Origin: Candidatus Thorarchaeota archaeon
Lineage (GTDB): Archaea; Asgardarchaeota; Thorarchaeia; Thorarchaeales; Thorarchaeaceae
Direction: 5' to 3'
DNA length: 64,000 nt
NCBI GenBank assembly: GCA_011365025.1
Contig: RDOF01000002.1
Location: 1 to 64,000 of the forward strand
Under the pieces are notes generated by a model, which was given only the letters and a program-made list of their open reading frames with translations, was not told the origin of the DNA and did not search any database. A program made the position numbers and the translations under genes. This document shows positions 50,807 to 60,024 of the stretch, piece by piece; the stretch's first letter is position 1; each line of letters begins with the position of its first letter.

Positions 50807-51241
50807 TCACAGCTCTCTCTCTTTTGCCTCGACGGTTGCGAAGCAATATGGGCATTGACATTCAAGGGGTCCAACCCACTCTACGCTCTCAGCGCTTAAT
50901 GGTGCACCACATGAAGGACACTTGGGAGGTACTTGGAACACCACCCTCTTCCTTGGAGAATATGATGTTCCTCTATCAGCATACATGGCATCGCCAGTGG
51001 TGCTTATGGAATAACCCGCGCCTACTCCAACAGGTCTAGTTCTTCCAGAGCTACTCGCCAAGACTCCAACACATACCAAGAAGCCAATAACTGCCATACC
51101 TACTGGAATTAGGGCGAACGGAAATGGTATGCTGGGCACTGCGAATACACCAAAGCCGAGGACAGCTCCAATCCATATCATGAAGAAGCATGCCACGGCA
51201 CATTTCCCTGCTACTGATTCAGGTCCTTGGTTTCTCTGCAT
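50807..51241 (-). CDS. Two-helix membrane protein with C-terminal zinc ribbon
   Basis: 144 residues: two helices (about 13-33 and 40-62), a Gly/Ser-rich linker, and a zinc ribbon made by CPSCG (about 109) and CQCPYC (about 129). It resembles the membrane zinc-ribbon protein at 19767-20327 in design. It may sense or hold a metal or bind a protein at the membrane. Possibly part of the pit operon (19-base gap). Confidence 0.65.
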   Translation of the reverse strand: MQRNQGPESVAGKCAVACFFMIWIGAVLGFGVFAVPSIPFPFALIPVGMAVIGFLVCVGVLASSSGRTRPVGVGAGYSISTTGDAMYADRGTSYSPRKRVVFQVPPKCPSCGAPLSAESVEWVGPLECQCPYCFATVEAKEREL

Positions 51242-51300
51242 CGAGCTTTAGCACCTAGTCAAGGCAGGTGCAGCCAGACAAATAGACCTTACGTTTACAA

Positions 51301-53079
51301 TTAAGCCTCAGCAATTATGGCTCGAACGCGCAGCACACTTGCGCCTATCTTCTTCTGCTTCGTAATCTTGAAGATCCCAAGAACTCCTGTTCGTTCAACA
51401 TGCGGCCCCCCACAAAGCTCCATGCTGAAGTCACCAACCGAGTAGACGGAAACCTCATCGCCATAAGTTTCCTTGAAGAATGCCATTGCTCCCTTGCTAA
51501 TCGCTTCGTCATAAGACATGAAACTACGTTCAACTGGAAGGTCCTTCCGAATAACTTCATTTACAAGCCTCTCAACTTCGGCGATTTCCTCCTGAGTCAT
51601 CTTCCGAGAGAACGAGAAATCAAACCTCAGACGCTCTTTGGTGATATTGCTTCCCATCTGATGAACTTCATCGCCAAGAACTTTCCGAAGAGCCGCCTGC
51701 AAAAGATGAGTTGCTGTGTGCATCCTTGTGATCTCGTCGCTGTGGTCTGCTAGGCCTCCCTTGAACTTGCCCTCTGTAGCAGTTCTTGATATCTCCCTGT
51801 GTTCCTCAAACTGCTTTCGGAATTCATCCATATCGATGCGAATTCCTTTCTCCTGAGCAAGCTCTCTTGTCATCTCAAGTGGCAGCCCAAAGCTAGTGAA
51901 GAGAAGAAATGCATCGGAGCCTGTTATAGCCCCGGATTCGTCCAAGATTCGGTCGAACTTTCTGAGGGCTTTCTTCAATGTGTTTCTGAACTTGGTGTCC
52001 TCAGCCTGAAGATTGTCCATTACAAACTGACGGTTTCTACTGACCTCTTCATAGACATCCTTGTACATCTCGATGACAATCTCTGCAAGAGCCTGCAGGA
52101 AGCCCTTGCCAATTTCCATTTTATCGGCGCAAAGAATGGCCTTTCTAAGTAGCCTTCGTACGATATACCCGTGCTCAACATTGGAGGGAGCGATTTGCGC
52201 ATCATCCGCCATAATCATTACTGCTGACTTAACATGGTCTGCGATAATTCTCGCTAGGTCCATCTCCTCTGAATTAAGCTCGTCTTTCTTTGCCAAGTCC
52301 TTGATGCAGTTGATTAGAGGAGCAAATACCTCTGTGTCATGAACTGTTGATACTCCTTGAAGCATTGCTGCTGTTCGCTCAACTCCCATTCCAGTGTCTA
52401 TGTTTCTTCTGGCGAGCTTCTCGTAGGACCCATCTTCCTTCCGATTATACTCCATGAATACGTCATTCCAGACCTCAACAAAATGCCCACAGTTACATCC
52501 TGGCCTGCACTCGGGACTGCACTTTGGTATATCATCTGTTTCGATAAACATCTCTGTACATGGTCCGCAGGGCCCAACAACGCCAGGTGGTCCCCACCAA
52601 TTCTCTTCTTTTGGAAGTGGGTAGATTCGTTCTTCCGGGATGCCCACACGCTTCCAAATCTCAATTGCCTCGGTGTCCTCGGGCGCGTCATCATCTCCTT
52701 CGAAGACAGTCACATAGAGCTTGTCCTTATCGAATCCGAGCCAATCAGGTGATGTTAGGAACTCGAAACTCCAAGTGATCGCTTCTTCCTTCCAGTAATC
52801 GCCTAGGCTCCAGTTACCAAGCATCTCGAAGAAGGTTAGGTGTGTTGTATCTCCTACCTCATCAATATCTGTCGTTCGAATGCATTTCTGCACATTTGCA
52901 AGCCTGTTTCCTTGCGGATGCGGCTGGCCGAGAAGAAACGGCATGAGTGGGTGCATTCCAGCCATGGTGAATAGAGCTGTTGCATCGTGCTCAGGGAGAA
53001 GGGATGAAGATCCTATGATTTTGTGTCCTCTTTCCTTGAAGAATTTGAGGTAAATCTCTCTGAGTTCATTGATGCGCAT
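51301..53079 (-). CDS. alaS: Alanyl-tRNA synthetase, short form without C-Ala domain
   Basis: 592 residues, about 280 fewer than a usual AlaRS. The class II core is present (motif 1 MRINELREIYLKFFKERGH, GPCGPCTEMF, motif 3 GMGVER near 235). The tRNA-recognition helical region and the editing domain (HTATH near 455, CGGPH near 559) follow, ending at ASVLRVRAI with no C-Ala/DHHA1 part. The N-terminus resembles bacterial rather than archaeal AlaRS, suggesting transfer, perhaps from bacteria with reduced AlaRS. An extra Cys-rich insert (KCSPECRPGCNCGHF) is present. Alternatively a second full archaeal alaS exists elsewhere. Confidence 0.88.
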   Translation of the reverse strand: MRINELREIYLKFFKERGHKIIGSSSLLPEHDATALFTMAGMHPLMPFLLGQPHPQGNRLANVQKCIRTTDIDEVGDTTHLTFFEMLGNWSLGDYWKEEAITWSFEFLTSPDWLGFDKDKLYVTVFEGDDDAPEDTEAIEIWKRVGIPEERIYPLPKEENWWGPPGVVGPCGPCTEMFIETDDIPKCSPECRPGCNCGHFVEVWNDVFMEYNRKEDGSYEKLARRNIDTGMGVERTAAMLQGVSTVHDTEVFAPLINCIKDLAKKDELNSEEMDLARIIADHVKSAVMIMADDAQIAPSNVEHGYIVRRLLRKAILCADKMEIGKGFLQALAEIVIEMYKDVYEEVSRNRQFVMDNLQAEDTKFRNTLKKALRKFDRILDESGAITGSDAFLLFTSFGLPLEMTRELAQEKGIRIDMDEFRKQFEEHREISRTATEGKFKGGLADHSDEITRMHTATHLLQAALRKVLGDEVHQMGSNITKERLRFDFSFSRKMTQEEIAEVERLVNEVIRKDLPVERSFMSYDEAISKGAMAFFKETYGDEVSVYSVGDFSMELCGGPHVERTGVLGIFKITKQKKIGASVLRVRAIIAEA

Positions 53080-53131
53080 TTTCCATCACCAGTTTCATCT
53101 AAGACTTCGAAACGCCATTCTCTGAATGATT

Positions 53132-53647
53132 TTAACGCTTTTGATGGGTTCCGACCAGAAGTAGTCCGGTTGGGGTCATTCTGTATCTTTTTAATCGTTC
53201 AGATATCCAAGGAAATCTCTCGGTCCAGTCTAAGAATCTATCATTGCTAACGATATCAGCATTCTTCTTTTTCGCAAGTTGAATGATTGTGAGGTCATCA
53301 TCAGCGCCTCTTGGTGCTTCAAGAACGACTCCCCTCTCTTTCAACTCTCTGAGTCCCTCTGGCTTGTCTATCTGGTGTGCCAATGCGGAAGAAATAACAA
53401 TCAAGGGTTTGAGGCCCGAGTTTGCAAGGCTCCTATATGCAAGCAGAAGATTTGCAATTCTGGGTTTTCCCTGAGGAGCAAGATGATATGCAACATTGTT
53501 ACCATCCACGACCACTATCCTTCGCTTCGGTCTTCTTGTTTCTGAAGAGGCGGTTGGGTGTCTGCTTTTGCACCTTCGTACGTGCTCATCCAAAACATCT
53601 CTGTTAAACAGACGGTCGCAGTGGGGACATCGAGATCGTTTTGGCAT
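53132..53647 (-). CDS. Zinc-finger plus NYN/Regnase-like (Zc3h12a-type) PIN nuclease
   Basis: 171 residues. An N-terminal CPHC...HVRRC zinc-finger-like segment (about 7-26) is followed by a PIN-fold domain: VVVDGNNVAYH (Asp near 49), the central RGADDDLTI acidic pair and ADIVSNDRFLDW, matching the D/N-rich active site of Zc3h12a/MCPIP1 nucleases. It probably cleaves RNA in a metal-dependent way. Its neighbour alaS is divergent in origin; no operon link is evident. A catalytically dead interaction domain is possible but unlikely. Confidence 0.8.
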   Translation of the reverse strand: MPKRSRCPHCDRLFNRDVLDEHVRRCKSRHPTASSETRRPKRRIVVVDGNNVAYHLAPQGKPRIANLLLAYRSLANSGLKPLIVISSALAHQIDKPEGLRELKERGVVLEAPRGADDDLTIIQLAKKKNADIVSNDRFLDWTERFPWISERLKRYRMTPTGLLLVGTHQKR

Positions 53648-53854
53648 GCAATCACCATCTTAAAGCCGCTTTGTACAGCGCTTTCCTGTGCCACCGCCAA
53701 TAACAGTCTAATAAGGAGCGGTATATCACCACAGAACTAGACCATGCATACTGCAAAACACCTAATAGGTTTCGGGAGTATCTAGTCTTTGGTGTCCTGT
53801 TTCCGTTGAATTCGTCCTCCCGGCTATTTGACGGAGTAGGGCGCCACCCTTATT

Positions 53855-55150
53855 CTACACAAACAGACTCAGGAGAAGAAGCCATCCAGTCCCTACTCCC
53901 AGCATAATAATTGCCATAGGCGTCGCGATCTTCGCAAAATCGAGCATGCTGATGGGCTGATGTTCCTTTTCCGCAAAAGCCATCGCCAGTATGTTCGCTG
54001 GTGCTCCTATGGGAAGAAGAAATCCACCAACATTCACAGCAAAGAGAAGGGCAATTGGAAGCAGAGGCATACTGGAAAACTGCGTTGCAATGGGGGCAAG
54101 AACTGCAGAGATGGGAATATTATCAATTACAGCAGAGAGTCCAGCAGGGACCCAAGTCATAAAGACAATCCCGATGGCCTCGTTATCTTGAATGAGTCCA
54201 CCTATTACAAATCCTAGTGCGTCAACAATGCGCGTAATTCTCAGTGCTGCAACAAGTCCAAAGAGCCCAATAAGGAAAAAGACCGTTCCCCAGTTAACAC
54301 GTTTCAGAATTTCATCAACCCATTCTCGGCATAGAAGAAGAAGCCCGGCGGCAACAGTAATCGCAACCATCGAGGCCTCAAATCCTGCGCTTGGACCCAC
54401 CATGAAACCAAGCACCAAGATGAGCATGGCAATCAAAGAGAGATAGAAGTCTCTCCGGGAACGAATCATGTATTGAGGGTCAATCAGCATCATTTCAGAT
54501 ATCAGGTGATCCTCCGAAGGGACTAGTTTGTCTTCGAACATTTTCAAAAATATGGGTATTGAGATGATGAAAAGAATGATAGAGAGCGGCATCAAGCTCT
54601 CAAACAGCAATCCCGGAGAAATTTGAGCTTCATCAGCAATTACAAGATTCGGCACAGCGCCTACAATTGAAGGTATTGATGCAAAATTGCACGTTATTGC
54701 CTCTGCTATTAGAAATGGGCGAAAATCAATCTCCAAAGCCTTGCAGAGTTCAATTGTGACCGGTGCCATGACCAGAATTGTAGAAGTAGTATCAAAGAAG
54801 AGCGATATGACGAATACAAATGCCAACAAGTACACGAATAGACGTTTCGTATATCCCTGAGTTGGACGAGTGAGTTCAATTGCCATGTACTGAAACATTC
54901 CGGAAGATGAAGCGATGGTGACGATTACCATCATGCTCGTTACGAAGAGGACTGTATTCCACTCGATATGCTCTACAACCATCTGAAAATCAGTTCCTGC
55001 GGTCCAGAGTACAATGCCCACAACGCCCATTCCAAGAAGAGCCGTTGCGGTTCTGTTTACTTTCTCCGAGGATATTGCCAAGTAGGTGCCAATAAAGACT
55101 AGAAGAACAACTCCTGCAATTGGGTCCAATTGTACTTGCATGATATCCAT
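53855..55150 (-). CDS. ArsB/NhaD-type ion permease, paralogue 1
   Basis: About 431 residues from ATG 55150 (the frame runs to 55177). About eleven hydrophobic segments in the ion-transporter superfamily pattern. NFASIPSIVGAVPNLVIADEA and FDTTSTILVMAPVTIEL are shared with SLC13/ArsB/NhaD proteins, and the repeat signature GAPANILAMAF occurs in the second half. Substrate could be Na+/H+, arsenite or a dicarboxylate. Very similar to the next gene. Confidence 0.85.
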   Translation of the reverse strand: MDIMQVQLDPIAGVVLLVFIGTYLAISSEKVNRTATALLGMGVVGIVLWTAGTDFQMVVEHIEWNTVLFVTSMMVIVTIASSSGMFQYMAIELTRPTQGYTKRLFVYLLAFVFVISLFFDTTSTILVMAPVTIELCKALEIDFRPFLIAEAITCNFASIPSIVGAVPNLVIADEAQISPGLLFESLMPLSIILFIISIPIFLKMFEDKLVPSEDHLISEMMLIDPQYMIRSRRDFYLSLIAMLILVLGFMVGPSAGFEASMVAITVAAGLLLLCREWVDEILKRVNWGTVFFLIGLFGLVAALRITRIVDALGFVIGGLIQDNEAIGIVFMTWVPAGLSAVIDNIPISAVLAPIATQFSSMPLLPIALLFAVNVGGFLLPIGAPANILAMAFAEKEHQPISMLDFAKIATPMAIIMLGVGTGWLLLLSLFV

Positions 55151-55280
55151 TACCAACTTTGGTTGAATGCTTTGCAAATCGGTTTGTGCTCGAATGTTCG
55201 AAGGCCGACAAGGACTGCAAATGTCTAAGGACTATTTAACCTACTTCGTTTCTTGGCTTCTCAATTGGTTCTTTGAAGGT

Positions 55281-56678
55281 TCATCCGCCCATGAGAAACA
55301 TAATGAAAAGGAGATAGCCGCTTCCAATGATTAGGTGAATGATTCCAAGGATTGTTCCAATCTTCACGAATTCGATGAACGGAATAGGATCGTGTTCTGA
55401 TTCTGACAACCCAATTGCCACCATATTGGCAGGAGACCCTAATGGTGTGAAGATGTAGCCGCCTATGTTTACTGCAAAAACCAGAGCTAGTGGCAGAACG
55501 GGACTAACACCTAGCTCCATTAGGTCAAGTGCAATTGGGGCCAGAACCGCTGAAACAGGAAGATTATCTAGGAATGCAGAGAGCATGGCTGGAATCCAAA
55601 TGAGGAAGACCGTGGCAAACACTGCGTTACCACCGACAATATCTCCAATGATGGCTCCAAGTGCATCTATGAGTCCAGTTAATTCCAGAGCGACAACCAG
55701 GCCGAACAGCCCAACAAGGAAGAATACTGTTGGCCACCCAACGCGATTAAGGAGCTCGTTAGCCTTCTCGTGCGCCAAGAGGAGCATAAATGCGGCAACC
55801 AACAGCGCCACCATCGGAGGAACTATTCCAAATGCCGGGCCAAGGGCAAAGCCAATTACAAGCAGAATGATTGCAACGACTGAAACATCGAAGTCCCATC
55901 GGTTCTTGATGAGCGTTGTTGGGTCAATACTAAACACTGCATCAGCTCTGTATTCATCTGCCTTGCCTGATAGTGCAGAATCGTACCATCGCAGAAGAAT
56001 CCTCCAGCTAACCAAGAAGAGAATAATCATGAGTGGCATGAATGTGACGAATAGAAATCCAACATCGAGATTTGTGACCCCGGCAATGACGAGATTTGGC
56101 ACCGCTCCGACAATGGATGGTATGGATGAGAAGTTGCATACAATTGCTTCTGATACAAGAAAGGGTTTGAAATCAATCTCAAGTGCCTTACAAATTTCTA
56201 TGGTGAGCGGCGCGATTATTAGCATGGTTGAAACCGTATCAAAAAACAGACTTATTCCAGCCACAAACACTAGGAATGTTGTGAACAACCTCTTGTGATT
56301 ACCCCCCGAGGGAGCAGCTATTCTCAGAGCAATATATTGGAAAAGCCCTGATGATGCTGCCACAGACACTATCACGCTCATAGCAATTACGAAAATAATT
56401 GTGGTCCATTCGATGTGCGTTATCAGTTCTTTGAACTCTGCGCCTCCTGCAAGACCCGCAACGAAGCCGGCCCAGATAACGATGCCAGCGATTGCTAGGC
56501 CCAAGAGAGACATCGCTGTCCTGTTAATCTTCTCTGTGCTGATTAGGGCATAAGTTCCAACGAACACAATGAGGACTGCTGCTCCTAGTTCCTGAAATCC
56601 TATTGTTAATACAAGAGCTACAATCGCCATAATTGTAACAAGGATTGCCGCGAGGACTTCATCGCCTATTTTCCTCAT
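55281..56678 (-). CDS. ArsB/NhaD-type ion permease, paralogue 2
   Basis: 465 residues with the same fold as the previous gene: FDTVSTMLIIAPLTIEICKA, NFSSIPSIVGAVPNLVIAGV and GSPANMVAIGL. The two genes are tandem duplicates separated by 130 bases. They may be subunits of a heterodimer or have different ions. Starts at ATG 56678. Confidence 0.85.
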   Translation of the reverse strand: MRKIGDEVLAAILVTIMAIVALVLTIGFQELGAAVLIVFVGTYALISTEKINRTAMSLLGLAIAGIVIWAGFVAGLAGGAEFKELITHIEWTTIIFVIAMSVIVSVAASSGLFQYIALRIAAPSGGNHKRLFTTFLVFVAGISLFFDTVSTMLIIAPLTIEICKALEIDFKPFLVSEAIVCNFSSIPSIVGAVPNLVIAGVTNLDVGFLFVTFMPLMIILFLVSWRILLRWYDSALSGKADEYRADAVFSIDPTTLIKNRWDFDVSVVAIILLVIGFALGPAFGIVPPMVALLVAAFMLLLAHEKANELLNRVGWPTVFFLVGLFGLVVALELTGLIDALGAIIGDIVGGNAVFATVFLIWIPAMLSAFLDNLPVSAVLAPIALDLMELGVSPVLPLALVFAVNIGGYIFTPLGSPANMVAIGLSESEHDPIPFIEFVKIGTILGIIHLIIGSGYLLFIMFLMGG

Positions 56679-56874
56679 TGTCTAACTCGCACCTTTTCCG
56701 TCCTAGTTTGGCAAAGCAAGGTGTTTGTAGAGGATTGATGTCCTACTCATTAACTTGTCGCAGCATTTCTTCCTGCACCCGAAAATATTCCGCTTTTTGT
56801 TAAAATCCACGAACATACCAAATCTTTGATATTGAATTCACATATCTCACTTGGTCAACAATCTCGAGGGGTAA

Positions 56875-58530
56875 ATGCGGATGTCCAATCGTATTGAAGC
56901 AAAAGCGCCAGATTCCACAGATATCGAAAACATGAAGGTGATTACTGATCAGGATGCCATAAATGACACTTATGCTCTCTACTTGGATGATGAGAGCCAT
57001 TCCTTCGATGGAGCGGCTGAGAGGCTTGTTTTCCCAGAATCCACAGAACAAGTTGCAGCTACTCTCAGAGACGCCTTTGGTGTTGGTATGCCTGTCACTA
57101 TTCAGGGTGGGCGCACAGGGCTGACGGGCGGGTCTGTACCCTTGGGCGGTATTGCGCTGAATTTGGAGAAAATGACAGACTTTCTTTACATGGACCTTCA
57201 TGAGGAGGGTGGTCATTACTCAATCGCCGCGGAGGCAGGTGTCCTTCTTGAGGACTTGGTCAAGGCTGTTATGACCAAGGATCTTAATCAACTCCAAGGA
57301 AAGGGGACACCAGAGCAGCAGAAGATACTAGAAAAATTCAGGGCTGAAGCAGATGATTACTCATTCCCAATCGACCCCACTGAAACAAGTGCTTGGCTGG
57401 GCGGCATCGTTGCTTGCAATGCATCCGGTGCAAAGACATTCAAGTATGGAGCTGTCCGCAATTGGGTCTACAGAATAGAAGTTGTTCTTATGAATGGGGA
57501 CATCCTTGACATTGAGCGAGGGAAGACCTTTGCCGAGGATGGAAAGTTTGAGATAGTGCTAAGCGATGGCGATACCTTGGAAATAACTCTTCCAACCTAT
57601 TCCATGCCCAAAACAAAGAATGCCGCTGGGCTATTCTCCAAACCTAACATGGATTTGATTGATCTCTTCATCGGATCTGAAGGAATTCTAGGGACCATTA
57701 CTAAGGTTGAGCTTGGTCTTGAAAAGTTACCCGAGAATATCATGACCGTCATGGCATTTTTCAAGAGCGAGGATGACGCAGTCGGTTTCGTCTATGATAT
57801 CCGTTCTCCGGAGTCTCCTGTACAGATGGACTTCTTGGAATACTTTGGACCAAATGCTCTGGAGATGATAAAGGAAAAGGCTGCATCATCTGGGATAACT
57901 GTTCCCGTTCTCTCTGACGACACAAAGGCAATCGTCTTCTTTGAGTTTGCTTATACCGATGAAACAATGGAGGAGAAAGTTATGGGTCTTGAGATGATCT
58001 TGAATAATCATAATACCTCCTCTGAATCCAGCTGGGCGGGGATGGATCGAGCAGAATTACAGAAGATGAAAACCGTAAGGCATTTTGTTCCCGAGACCGT
58101 AAATGGCATTATTGCGCAAAGGAAAGCAGTGTTCCATGATGTCCACAAGATTGGCACAGATATGGCTGTCCCCAACGAAGCCCTTCGTGACTACCTGAAA
58201 TTCTACCGAGAAATACTTGAAGCGCAAGGTATGGAGTATGTGATATTCGGACATATTGGTGATAATCACTTGCATGTCAATATGCTCCCCCGAAACAACG
58301 AAGAAGTGAAGCAGGGTATGGACAATTACATGACCTTCGCAAAAAAAGCAGTCGAGCTTGGGGGAACCGTAGCGGCAGAGCATGGAATTGGCAAATTGAA
58401 GAAGGAATTCCTAGTGGCAATGTATGGAAAAGAAGGAATTAATCAAATTCAGGCCGTAAAACGAGTCTTGGATCCTAAATGGCTCCTTAATAGGGATAAT
58501 ATGGTCCCAATACCCGAATCGTTCAGATAA
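56875..58530 (+). CDS. FAD-linked oxidase, GlcD/D-lactate dehydrogenase-like
   Basis: 551 residues. The FAD-binding PCMH domain shows IQGGRTGLTGGSVPLGGIAL (about 80-99), SAWLGGIVACNASGAKTFKYG (split here for length), and GSEGILGTITKVELGL. The C-terminal oxidase cap contains HIGDNHLHVNML, a metal/substrate His pair, and AEHGIGKLK. It oxidises a 2-hydroxy acid such as D-lactate or glycolate to the keto acid. An insertion of about 50 residues after FRAEADDY separates it from typical GlcD. Confidence 0.9.
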   Translation: MRMSNRIEAKAPDSTDIENMKVITDQDAINDTYALYLDDESHSFDGAAERLVFPESTEQVAATLRDAFGVGMPVTIQGGRTGLTGGSVPLGGIALNLEKMTDFLYMDLHEEGGHYSIAAEAGVLLEDLVKAVMTKDLNQLQGKGTPEQQKILEKFRAEADDYSFPIDPTETSAWLGGIVACNASGAKTFKYGAVRNWVYRIEVVLMNGDILDIERGKTFAEDGKFEIVLSDGDTLEITLPTYSMPKTKNAAGLFSKPNMDLIDLFIGSEGILGTITKVELGLEKLPENIMTVMAFFKSEDDAVGFVYDIRSPESPVQMDFLEYFGPNALEMIKEKAASSGITVPVLSDDTKAIVFFEFAYTDETMEEKVMGLEMILNNHNTSSESSWAGMDRAELQKMKTVRHFVPETVNGIIAQRKAVFHDVHKIGTDMAVPNEALRDYLKFYREILEAQGMEYVIFGHIGDNHLHVNMLPRNNEEVKQGMDNYMTFAKKAVELGGTVAAEHGIGKLKKEFLVAMYGKEGINQIQAVKRVLDPKWLLNRDNMVPIPESFR

Positions 58531-58813
58531 GATGTGACAAGACTTGTTGCTCTACCAGAATCATCTTTTCGCATAGGTCCGGTTCCTCTTTGCATAATCG
58601 TTCTCGGTTCTTTATTCCAAATGCTTCCCAATACTCCCGTAGCGCATTTCGCGCGCTATCTCCCTTCCCTTCATCACATTTCCTAACATGCCTCAGCGCG
58701 TCTTGTGCAAGGTCTTCGATGGAGTTTTTTCTGATGCGTACCCTTGCCCAAAAATCACACAGTCTTCCTCGACAAGGACCGTGCATCAAGACGCAATGCG
58801 ACATCCGAGGCAC
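58523..58813 (-). CDS. Small Cys-containing hypothetical protein
   Basis: 96 residues: an N-terminal Cys-rich stretch (HCVLMHGPCRGRLCDFWARV), then a helical, charged part (REYWEAFGIKNRERLCKEEPDLCEKMILV). Five Cys and a His are positioned as in a small iron- or zinc-binding domain. Its end overlaps the preceding convergent gene by 8 bases. Family not recognised. Confidence 0.5.
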   Translation of the reverse strand: MPRMSHCVLMHGPCRGRLCDFWARVRIRKNSIEDLAQDALRHVRKCDEGKGDSARNALREYWEAFGIKNRERLCKEEPDLCEKMILVEQQVLSHLI

Positions 58814-58967
58814 CTCAAAGCAAATACCAGCGACCTTGAAATTATCTTAAGGCTTGTCTTGTGACATTGTTTAGCAAGGATTTTAAGAAGCCTCGCGATA
58901 GATGGCTCAATTTATTCTAGTACCCCAAATGCAGTACTAGTGACCATCCAAAAAGGAGTAATCGAAA

Positions 58968-59852
58968 TTGACAAGACCTGAAGATGACGAAATGGGTATA
59001 GAAGATGAGCCTGAAGATGATGAAGACGACTCCAAAATGGAGAAGTTTGAGGAAAAAATGGAGGCTTGGGAACATAGAGCTCAGAGTCCCAAGGACATGA
59101 AACGCAAAGGAACTGTATCGGCAATCTTGGGCGTTGCTTGGATTGGCTTTGTCATTGTGTGGCTATTCTTCTTTGCCAGTGACTACACTCTCGCTGAGAA
59201 TATTGGTGTTCTATTAGCATCAATGCTCTTACTTTTGGGGATGACGAATGCAGTCATGTGGGGCCCTCCTGAATGGCGTGTGCGTATATCAAGCATATTG
59301 GGGATTGGCTGGGTGACTTTCGTAGTATTGTGGCTGCCCTTCTATCGGAATTTCGACATTCCCTTTTATCAGGGCTATGCGATTCTAATTCTCTCGTTCG
59401 TAATCCTTTCAGCGATTCTAGGTGGTTCATGGCTTACTATTGTTCCAAAGAGGGGATGGAAGCCAAGCAAAATGCGAGTTGGTGCAGCTGGCATCATTTT
59501 CTATGGATGGCTGGGCTTCCTGATGCTCTGGCTTTGGTACTACGCATCCCCCTATTCAATCTACCAGAACGGAGCAATCATATTGATCTCTACGTTGGTA
59601 GGCTTTCTGCTCATTATGGCAACAGTTTCGTCTGAGATTCATAGCGGTCCTACCCATCGATGGGCTGGAACTGGGATAGGTATTGCATGGTTCGCAGTCA
59701 TGAGCCTGTGGCTTTGGTTCTTCGCGAATTCTTTCGAACCTGCCCAGAACTTGGCGGTTGTGATGTTGATTTCACTCGTCCTTGGAGCCCTTGGATTCTA
59801 TCACGGGAGAACTTGGATTAGTGAGCTAGAAAGCTTCGACTGGGATGAATAA
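58968..59852 (+). CDS. Eight-helix membrane protein built of four tandem repeats
   Basis: 294 residues from TTG 58968. An acidic N-terminus (MGIEDEPEDDEDDSKMEKF) precedes four repeats of about 45-55 residues. Each starts with a Gly-rich Trp helix: ILGVAWIGFVIVWLFFFA, ILGIGWVTFVVLWLPFYR, IIFYGWLGFLMLWLWYYA and GIGIAWFAVMSLWLWFFA, and continues with an NxxVxLxS-type second helix. Eight membrane helices result. The family is not recognised, and no channel or transporter signature is visible. Confidence 0.75.
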   Translation: MTRPEDDEMGIEDEPEDDEDDSKMEKFEEKMEAWEHRAQSPKDMKRKGTVSAILGVAWIGFVIVWLFFFASDYTLAENIGVLLASMLLLLGMTNAVMWGPPEWRVRISSILGIGWVTFVVLWLPFYRNFDIPFYQGYAILILSFVILSAILGGSWLTIVPKRGWKPSKMRVGAAGIIFYGWLGFLMLWLWYYASPYSIYQNGAIILISTLVGFLLIMATVSSEIHSGPTHRWAGTGIGIAWFAVMSLWLWFFANSFEPAQNLAVVMLISLVLGALGFYHGRTWISELESFDWDE

Positions 59853-60024
59853 CTACTCCACATCGAGAGGAGATAAGGGCTGGACTTGTGTCCATGCCCT
59901 TTGTCCCTTATTGCCTGGTTCTCCTGTTTCCTATTTTGTGTGCATCACTAAAAGATACATTATTGAATCGGCAATTTCTCTTTGGAATTAGCGATTGGTA
60001 GTTGCATGTTGGCAGGCGAAGACA

